A DNA stretch of 64,000 nt from Plantago ovata (Eukaryota > Streptophyta > Magnoliopsida > Lamiales > Plantaginaceae): positions 17,681,097-17,745,096 of the forward strand of contig CM051457.1 of the NCBI GenBank assembly GCA_028274465.1, in the 5' to 3' direction. Every line of letters begins with the position of its first letter. The stretch's first letter is position 1. The notes under the pieces were generated by a model. It had not been told where the DNA came from. It made no database searches and worked only from the letters and a program-made list of their open reading frames with translations. The position numbers and the translations under genes were made by a program. Below are positions 55,601 through 64,000 of the stretch, piece after piece.

Positions 55601-58600
55601 TTATGAATTCAATTTAGAAAAGAAAAAAGAAGCGACAGTTTTAATTGCTTGCCCATAAGAAGCTTGAAGACTTACAGGAGTGTTAGACGCAGGCATATCC
55701 CCCGATCTAGCAGGCAACTGACTGTTAAAACCATGGATGTTAGAAGGTGGCCGCAGGTTGTGTGGGCTAACTGGAGGCCAAGAATTAGGAGGAATTTGCC
55801 CATGGAGAGGCTCACCAAGGTTTGGTGGTGGTCTGAAAAAAAAAAAAAACAAAGGCAGATATCAGCTATAATATCAGCTATAATCTGATTAAAATAAAAT
55901 TTAAAAAGTGACAAAACAAAGGGCAATTTACATATGGCAACAATTTTAGAGGGATTAAGAAATGCAACTGTTCTCTATAAATGTTCAATATACAGTAGAA
56001 GCTAACTGCAGGCAATGTATATGATGGGAAATAAAATCTTTTACCTGACCCCAGGTGCAGAGATAGGTGGAAGAAAACCAGGATTGCCAAATGCAGGAAC
56101 AACCCTAAACCAAAAAGAGAATGTGATGGTTTAGTTATTGTTGTTGATATAGCGAGTAGGGACCAGAAATTGCATCAAACAACTAAAAGAACGGTTCCCG
56201 TCCAATCAAATTTAATCAAAAATAATTATAATCGCAACGTTACTGGACTACATTTATTTTAGCAATAAATAAATAAGATCAAATTATGTGTGCACTACCT
56301 CGACTCTCCAGGTCTAGGTTTTTTAGGCTCGGCAAATCTGACAGTTAACGGCTGGTTGCACCCCTGACAAGTGAAGACATGATGATGCTGTATTTTATCG
56401 AGTATGATAGAACCGCCAACATTAGAAAAGAAATGGTGCTTACCCTCATTGTATATGTTCCATTAAGAGCATCAATAGCTGCCTGTGCCATCTCATGCTG
56501 AGAATATTTCACGAATCCACATCCTGACCAAAAAATTATGAGTTAGGGATATGAAAGAACAAAAGAAACCAAAACCATACTCCCTACATTTCTTTTAAAG
56601 CTTCTTTTTGGAATCTTATCGCAAAGTTTAAGGAATAATAATAACAGATGCATTCGAGACAACTTTAGTGGCAGAATCTAAGAATAATTGAGCTAGTTGA
56701 GTGGCATAATCCTAGTATTGGCCAAAGTAAAGTGTTACTCATCCGTTTTTTTTATTGTTTACGTTTGCTTTTGGTACGGTTTTTTAGGAGGTTTTTATAA
56801 TGGGTGTAGTGTTTAGTTTAGTGCCAGGACCCACAATAAAGTTTTGAGATAAAGATTTGCCAAAAAGGAAACAAAAACAATCTAAAGAAACGGACAAAAA
56901 AGGAATACGTAAACAATCTAAAAAAAACAGATGAATATAATTTTGGGTTGTGCAGACAAATTTTTGCCAGATTAGACTCCGAGAGGGAAAAACGACACGG
57001 GAAATAAGGATAATTGGGAAGCTTCAAATGACATGGAGGAAGTATAAAAATATTCTTGGCCAGTAAAGTATAAATCCTTCCAGATTAATCTTAGTACAGG
57101 TGCTGGTTCAGCTCTGAGCTAACATGTCAATTCGTTTTTCTTACCCTTTAATCTCAATCAGCACCATTACTAAAATAAGAAGTATTTAGGATTACTGCAG
57201 AATGTTTAAGATTTCTGAACACAGGAAAGGAATATCTATGATACTCAATTACTTATAATATTCATCTAAACCAAGACTCGATCCAGTGAGCTGAGACGTA
57301 CCACGACTCTGTTTCATTTCATCGCGCATGAGATAGACATCTTCAACTTTTCCATAAGGTGAAAAAACCTGGCAACAGAAAATCAATCATGAAAGTTACT
57401 ACCATTCTTCCTTCATTAAAAACTATGTGACCAGATGAAGCTAAAAATTTCAAGTAAAATATTATGAGAAACTGTAGAGTAGAATATTAAAACATGACAT
57501 AAAACGAATATGAATACAGGAAACGAATACAAAGGGGGGGAGGGTTCAATTTATTTAAATACAAAAATGTCAAAAATATGTTTTATTTTTCATATTATAT
57601 AGTACAGTATATATTTAGATACATTAACAAGAGTATCAAACAACTAAGCATAACTAAAAATCACAAGTCCACAAATTAATTTATTAAACTCAAAAGCCAC
57701 TACAGAACATAATTTATTCCTATTATAACCATACCCCACCCATGAGATTTGCATAAGGTTTAGAAAAAAAGACGATGGTCCAAGCCCATAGTCCAAATTG
57801 TAACCCTAATAAGCTAGTAGAACAAAGTACACGCAGAGAGTACAAAACTCACTTGATGGAAGACAACAGAGATAATGCCCACAACTCCACACAAGGTAGA
57901 GACGCAGCAGGTTTGGTTTTTATTTGTGAGAAGAAGAGGGGAAGGGCAAAACAGCTATTGAAAGGGTAGGGTTTCTTTTTTTACCTTTAACCTTTTAGTT
58001 TACTCAGAAAAACTGGAAAAGGGAAAAGACAAAATAAAGTTTTCGTATTTCAGTGTTTTCGTACTCAAAAAGCTTACTGTTAAAATACTTCAAGCAAATA
58101 ACTTTTTCATGCTTCATAACAGCAGATGCAGAAAATCTGTGTGCAATTAATTTTCTACTGCTCAGAAGCCAAAACAGTTTGACACAGTTGGATCACCATG
58201 GCCAACTCGAATGTTTCTTTTCATGAACAAATTAGATAGAGAACACAAGTGCTCGTGCTCGAGTAATTCTTTCCAAGGACCTATGTGTTTGTTCTTAAAG
58301 TCACAGGAAAACAACAACAGGATAAGAAACAAAAAGGGAAGGAAAAAGTCATAATACAAACAAAATAGAGATAGTAAGCCAAGTAGCAGCAAGCTTACTT
58401 CTTCAATTTCTTTTTCAGTAGCTTGTTTGTTCATTGCCCCAACAAATAGCTTGTACTCAGTCGCACCTGAAATGAGAAGCAGAACTAAATGTAAAAGATA
58501 CAACATCATGAAGAACAAACACATTCTATATTAACCACTATCTCAAGTAGTTTACAGCAATAACAAGTAACAGCCAAGAGATAAAATGAGAGAGAGAGAC

Positions 58601-58859
58601 ATCTTCACATTACAGCACAGAGAGAACTACAATAGAGTACCTAGACGTTCACGCTCTCCATCAGCATATCTGACCTGGATCGGAGCAACTCCCTGCACAA
58701 GTCATGAATAAATACAAAACTAAATAGAAGAACAGGAAATAACTCATCAGGACAAGTAGACCGAAAAACATTATACCCCTGGCAAAGTATACTGATTATG
58801 AAGTGCTCTAATGGCTCTATCAGCCTCTTCGGAAGTAGCATATTTAATGAAACAACATC
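52645..58859 (-). CDS. FCA: Flowering time control protein FCA, 3' part (5' exons outside window)
   Basis: Sixteen minus-strand coding exons: 58859-58777, 58692-58641, 58466-58399, 57368-57302, 56523-56444, 56363-56299, 56104-56045, 55832-55676, 55324-55247, 55157-54633, 54382-54185, 53917-53699, 53625-53587, 52997-52932, 52836-52800, 52652-52645. All phases agree; 1802 coding bases, about 599 residues. FCA is a nuclear RNA-binding protein that promotes proximal polyadenylation of antisense transcripts at FLC, with FY. Seen: second half of RRM1 (CCFIKYATSEEADRAIRALH), RRM2 (KLFVGAMNKQATEKEIEEVF, CGFVKYSQHEMAQAAIDAL, VRFAEPKKPRPGES), a long Pro/Gln-rich region with polyQ, the WW domain (CTWSEHTSPDGYKYYYN...ESKWEKPEEL, both Trp present), and the C-terminus PQEWMWKNKPSGT. 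The first half of RRM1 (KLFVGSVP-type RNP2) and the N-terminus are not in the window. The final exon codes for only two residues and the stop. Confidence 0.95.
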
Positions 58860-59677
58860 CTGCATACACAAAAAAGTCAGTCACTATCTACCTTCCGCAG
58901 GCGATGGGCAAAGATCTACGCCATTAAATTACTAATGTGTTCGTAACTGCATCATGTTTGTGAAGATGCACAATTTATGGAGAGACAAAACTGTATAAAA
59001 AGCACAAGCAAAAGTGTGCAAAGTGAAACAATGAATGAACACATCCAAAGATTCCAACATACATATTGGATCCAAAGTACAAGGGATGTCAGCATTATCT
59101 ATTGCATTTGTCCATGAGACCTTGTCATAATGTATGGTCAAAATCACAGAAACCATTGTAAATAAAATTAGCAAAAGCCAGCCTTGCAAAGTCCAGACAA
59201 AATAAATCACAATAGGCATATCAACAAGGCAAGCTTGAATTTTCAAATGACATAGCAACTCAGCAAGATAAAGACATAGAAATGCCTCGATGCAAGTCAA
59301 GGTCTGACACTCAGATAACACCTCCCAAAAAATAAAATTGTAGACCACCTGGCAGTGTCAAAAGCAGAGTTATTGATACCAGATAGCAACGGAGCTGCCA
59401 ACCCCAATAGCGGGATGACTGCTGTTCGAATTATTGCATGTGCTTGTCATACGAATTAATATTATAGCAAGTCCAACAGACGCTAAGCAACAAATGACCA
59501 CATAGTTCACGAAAAGTATTGGATAAAATCAATCATCAATCATAAAGCTGCCACCGGAGATAAGCTGTCATTGAGCTCGCAGAGCGGTGGGAGGGAAGAG
59601 CAAGCAAGAGGAAGAAGAAGAAAGAGTAAAGGCGTGAAAAGGAAAGAAGAAATAAAGAGTCCTTTTAGGTTCAAGTG

Positions 59678-59781
59678 GGGCCAAGAATACAAGACCACCT
59701 TAAACTGACTAGATATGAGATTGCACCAGTGGGCCAAGAATACAAGACCACCTTAAACTGACTAGATATGAGATTGCACCA
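59678..59781. repeat. 53-bp tandem duplication in the FCA intron
   Basis: gggccaagaatacaagacca and the following text to gattgcaccag occur from 59678 and again from 59731 without differences that I can see. Confidence 0.95.
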
Positions 59782-60125
59782 GGCGTGGTATACTGGATTT
59801 CCATCGCGGGGCGCTCAAAAGAAGTTCAATTAACTATGATTTGCGGGTGCTGCCAGTCCTATTGCTTCTACAAGCTCACGCATTTACATGAGCAGACAAT
59901 AAATTAGGGGATAATAGCCGGTGATCAATCAGTAACAAGCAACAACATATAAATTCCTAATTAACCACCCTAGCAAAAAAAATCAGTAACAAGTAACAAA
60001 TAAAGATAAACAGCACTATCAACCATTCTCAGGATCAACATATAACGAAAGGTTAACTTCCTAAATAACCACCCTAGCAAAAGACTCGATGAGTGATGAA
60101 CAATAAGACAAAAAAAGTATCAAGG

Positions 60126-60242
<117 letters not shown>

Positions 60243-60645
60243 CACAGATGGATACATAACCAAGGGAATTATTATCATTATCAGCACAGGAAATAACATT
60301 AAACTGCAGAAAATCAAAGCCTAATCATGTAAATTCCTATGTCACGAGTCTCATAACTAATATTCAAACGGCTCAACAAAAGAACCATTCACAGGGAAGA
60401 TGGCATATTCACTTGATGCAACAGATAACTTTCTGCAATCCCACTTTGCATTCAGCTAAACCGAGTTGAGTCTTGCTCCTGCGCGAACCCAGAAAAGAAG
60501 GTCCGAAATATAGCTAAATAACCCACGGAGGGAACCAGGAAGTTATCCACTTATTTTGCTAACTCTTTTCTAAAAGGTTCAACCCAATACACATATTCCC
60601 TTACGTTAATCACTCTCACACAGCATTTAATTCTGCGTGTAGCAT

Positions 60646-60646
60646 A

Positions 60647-60690
<44 letters not shown>
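60646..60690. repeat. Compound (CT)n(CA)n microsatellite
   Basis: About 12 CT repeats run directly into about 10 CA repeats. Confidence 0.95.
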
Positions 60691-63600
60691 TCACACCATA
60701 AACCATCTCAATCCAACTCCTAAAACCAACCATAGACAATCTCAACCTAAAGTCCCTTACTGTCGATACATTTGAATTGAACATGTTGATTGATAATACA
60801 TACATATATACATGTTTCGACATGTACAGATGAAAAGGGAGAAAAAGAAATGAAAGAGAACATACATAGTATGCTGAATGAACATAACTGAAACCCAACA
60901 ACCAAAAAATACCACATGGTGACAAGCACAAATGGAACAGTCAAATCGATTATACTTGAGATGAAATGGAGTCATTTGCATGACATCAACAAATGCATAT
61001 GTATTCTAGTGGGGAACATAAACTACACAAAGAAAAGATGATAAGCTGATGCCTACCAAGTAGTATAATTTATTAAATGCAGCAGAACTTGAAAGAAACC
61101 TCAGGTTTGGATTACACTTGGAGTCAAGCATCCGAGAAATAACAAGAGTGTAATCCAAATAGAAAACAATCAAGTCAAAGCCCTCTTGTCAAGAATCAAT
61201 GTAAATTTCAAGACCTGATGTTCTATGACATCAGCCTCTTACCAAAAAGAATAATGAAGAAGACATAATGCAATAGTATACAATCCTCAGCACACATTAA
61301 CGAACTCTGTGTTGATTAATTTGAATTAGCTCGGAAGCAACAATAACCACGCGCTATGAGTCTGGGAGGATCATAATATAGTAAAATGTAAAACCTCTAT
61401 AAATTAATAAGAACTTCTACTAAACAATAGTTTCCCAGTTCCAAACCTGGGATAGTTTAAGAAAATGAGCGAATTCAACGTAATAGTAAGATAATATTTT
61501 CTTAAAGACCACCCCCACATAAATATGTTGTAACAATTAGGCAAAATTATATGCTATATAAGTTTTAAATATAACATACAGAAAAACTATCATCGCACTT
61601 GAGAAAAATAGGAATCTGCATTATTTTGCCTTGTTTTTCAAACTTGATCTAGGTAGATTTCATCCTTAACTTTCCTCATTGCATTCCATAGTTCCAGGAA
61701 TGCCCCTCCAATTGCAAGATAGGTTTGAAGAAACAGAGTTACAAGAGAAAGTTCTAAAAAAAACCTTTTCCATCTCTTAGATCCCTTTCTAAGAAAGTTC
61801 CAAATGTACTGAATCATCTGTGTCACCTCCACCTTGATTTTCAAGGACACAGGACATGCTTCAATCTTTGAATTACTTGTTTGTTAACAATTTAGACCAG
61901 TAAGTTAATTCTATTACAGATTAGATTTACGTGTATAATGATTTTATGTTCTATACGAATTCAATGGATACTATGCACGAGTTCGTAAAATTTAAAGTTT
62001 ATTGAATCCCAGATACACTCTTTTTGTTATTGATAAATTACTAATTTATATTACTCCTAAAAATCTAAAACCACACTAAATTACAGAAAGTTTCAGAGTC
62101 TTGGCAGTATTAATTTATAGAGGTCTTACTACAGTAAAACATCCAACTAACCGGGAATTTTGAGCAAATGCTAATTCCACAAAGTTGGTGTCATGTATTT
62201 AACATCCTCCACCAAGAATAAAGTATCGACTAGAAATACTGAATAAGTTCCTAAGACCTACGAACAACAGGCTCTTGAATCTATTTGCTTTGATGATAAG
62301 CAGAAACCTTTTCTTGTGATCAACATTGAAATAGGCAATTGTGCATCACTGCCAACATACAAAGCACTACAGTGTGTCAAAAAAAATTCTAACAAACCAA
62401 TAAACCTAATCACAAAATTGTAACTAGATTGAATTCACTATCCCAGCTGCTACAAACTGAAAAGCAGAGTACAAGACCAAAGGGAAAAGACTAAATAAAA
62501 GCTGCATTCATCATTCAATTTGGAGCATACAAGCATCACTACGGTAGTAAAATTTAAAGTCTTGCAAAAACTAACAGCATAAACTACAAACATTACTATG
62601 GTAGTAAAATTTGAAGTAACATACATCAAACCACAAGTTCACATGTATCGCCATTACTCCTCTCATCCTCTGCCATACATTAGAAAGTTTCACACGCACT
62701 GAGGTCGATAGCGGAGATGAACAAGAGACAGAAACCTATATAAATCAATCAAACTATACTAATTGCAAAGCAATCTACCAAATCCACCACAGATCGAAGG
62801 AACATTGAGAGCTGTTCCTGTAGCTCCAAGTTTTCTGAACAGTTGGCATTCAAATATGATTTCTGAAACAATATCTAAGCATACATCAATATCAGTGGTC
62901 GACTCTATCACTTCAACATCATTTGAAGAATATTGTTGGAGAAAGATAAGAAAAAACAGTACATAATTGAAGTTCCCACAGCACACAAGTTTCCATCTAA
63001 ATAATCAAACTACTGCATTCAAACAACCATCAAATCCCATCATCACATCACCTCAGCACAACTTACATCCAATAAACCATACAGAAGTTGCCATCTAAAA
63101 TCTAAATAGTCACGTACTTGTAAAGAAAATCAATTCAATTCCACCATCACATGATTTCAATACTTGATCACCTAACATCGAATAAACAATGCCTTAAACT
63201 TGAAACCCTAAACAATGTCATGAAATTGAAACCCACATACACCTCTGAGCGCATGTTTTTTAGGGAAATAAATAACAACAAGAATTGCTTGGCAAAAATT
63301 TGAAACCGGAAACTATTGCTGCTGGCTGATGACAAATAAAATAGCTGATTTGGTCCAGCATCATTTGCACAAAAGTAAGTACGATATTGAAATTAAGCAA
63401 ACTACAGATGGTCAAGTCCTAAAAAAACAAGCAACTTCAACAACCATTATACAGCATCAGAAAGACAAGAGTTTTCCCGTGAACTCATAAGATATTGCCA
63501 AAATGCATGAAATTAAGTTCTACTAGGAAAATATACAAGACAAGTGACATAAAGAGACCCTATATCAGTACATATGGATGGAGTTAAGAATCACAACCAA

Positions 63601-64000
63601 GAACAATTCAAAAACTAATCATATGTAGTAAGTAATAACACCATAAGTAAACCATCAAAATATGCAATGCAACTACGGTGGGTATGATTGATTTCCGCTA
63701 AACCAGAAGCCACACCGTTACAGCTTGAGTTGGCGAGAACAGATGCAACAAGACAAAGTTCCCACTATATTCATCTCATATCTTAGTACAACAAAAGAAC
63801 ATACTGAAGCCAGCGCACATTTTATGAAATAAATAAATAAAAGAAGAAAAATCTCTACGAGTGAATTTTACGTTGCAAATAAAATCAACCAAATCATCAT
63901 CACCCATTCAATTGCATAAAACCAAAATGTAGGAACACCTTTTCTGACAAGAACACTCAATAATAAAATCAACCATATCACCATCACCCAATCAATTGAA

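Noticed and set aside
59560..59640. Possible FCA upstream exon (denser, CG-richer minus-strand text)
   Set aside because: It does not encode any part of RRM1 or the FCA N-terminus in any frame and lacks matching splice sites.

Overview
This window is nuclear DNA from a flowering plant, almost certainly a eudicot. It is AT-rich, its genes are split by GT-AG introns, the proteins are plant-specific or closest to plant families, and the spaces between genes hold MITEs, LINE and SINE remnants and long AT microsatellites. I cannot name the species. Six protein-coding genes can be supported by exon-level reconstruction; exon boundaries were placed by hand from splice consensus, reading phase and family conservation.

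Layout, left to right. 1-3.1 kb is repeat: a LINE-like tail, a TAA-flanked MITE and a diverged tandem duplication, then an RNase H scrap. 3.5-5.0 kb (+) is an atypical bHLH regulator of the bHLH147-150/IBH1-like type. 6.8-9.4 kb holds a hAT-like non-autonomous element and a 5'-truncated LINE pseudogene. 10.4-15.5 kb (-) is the plastid cysteine desulfurase NFS2/SufS, in ten coding exons with an apparent one-base frameshift in exon 1. 17.6-23.9 kb (+), divergent from it, is prefoldin subunit 3 in six exons. 24-42 kb is a gene-poor, transposon-rich interval with a Stowaway MITE, LINE-family retroposons, a Ty3/gypsy 5' end, a MITE nested in another MITE and a SINE. 42.8-44.7 kb (+) is a group IIc WRKY factor, also with an apparent one-base frameshift. 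48.06-48.80 kb is a Tourist-like MITE inserted head-on into a second copy of itself. 50.2-51.7 kb (+) is a secreted class III peroxidase close to peroxidase 40. 52.6-58.9 kb (-), convergent with it, is the 3' part (16 coding exons) of the flowering-time RNA-binding protein FCA; its upstream exons lie beyond the right edge, behind an intron of more than 5.1 kb.

The genes do not form a cluster with one job: they are ordinary single genes for plastid Fe-S assembly, chaperone function, transcription control, cell-wall redox and RNA processing. The most useful observations are the two single-base frameshifts in otherwise intact genes (more likely assembly errors than pseudogenes), the long FCA intron at the place where Arabidopsis FCA autoregulates, a GC-AG intron in the peroxidase, degenerate triplicated ACGT-containing repeats upstream of the WRKY gene, and several transposon insertions that can be dated relative to each other by nesting and target-site duplications. 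I saw no clearly new biological system.
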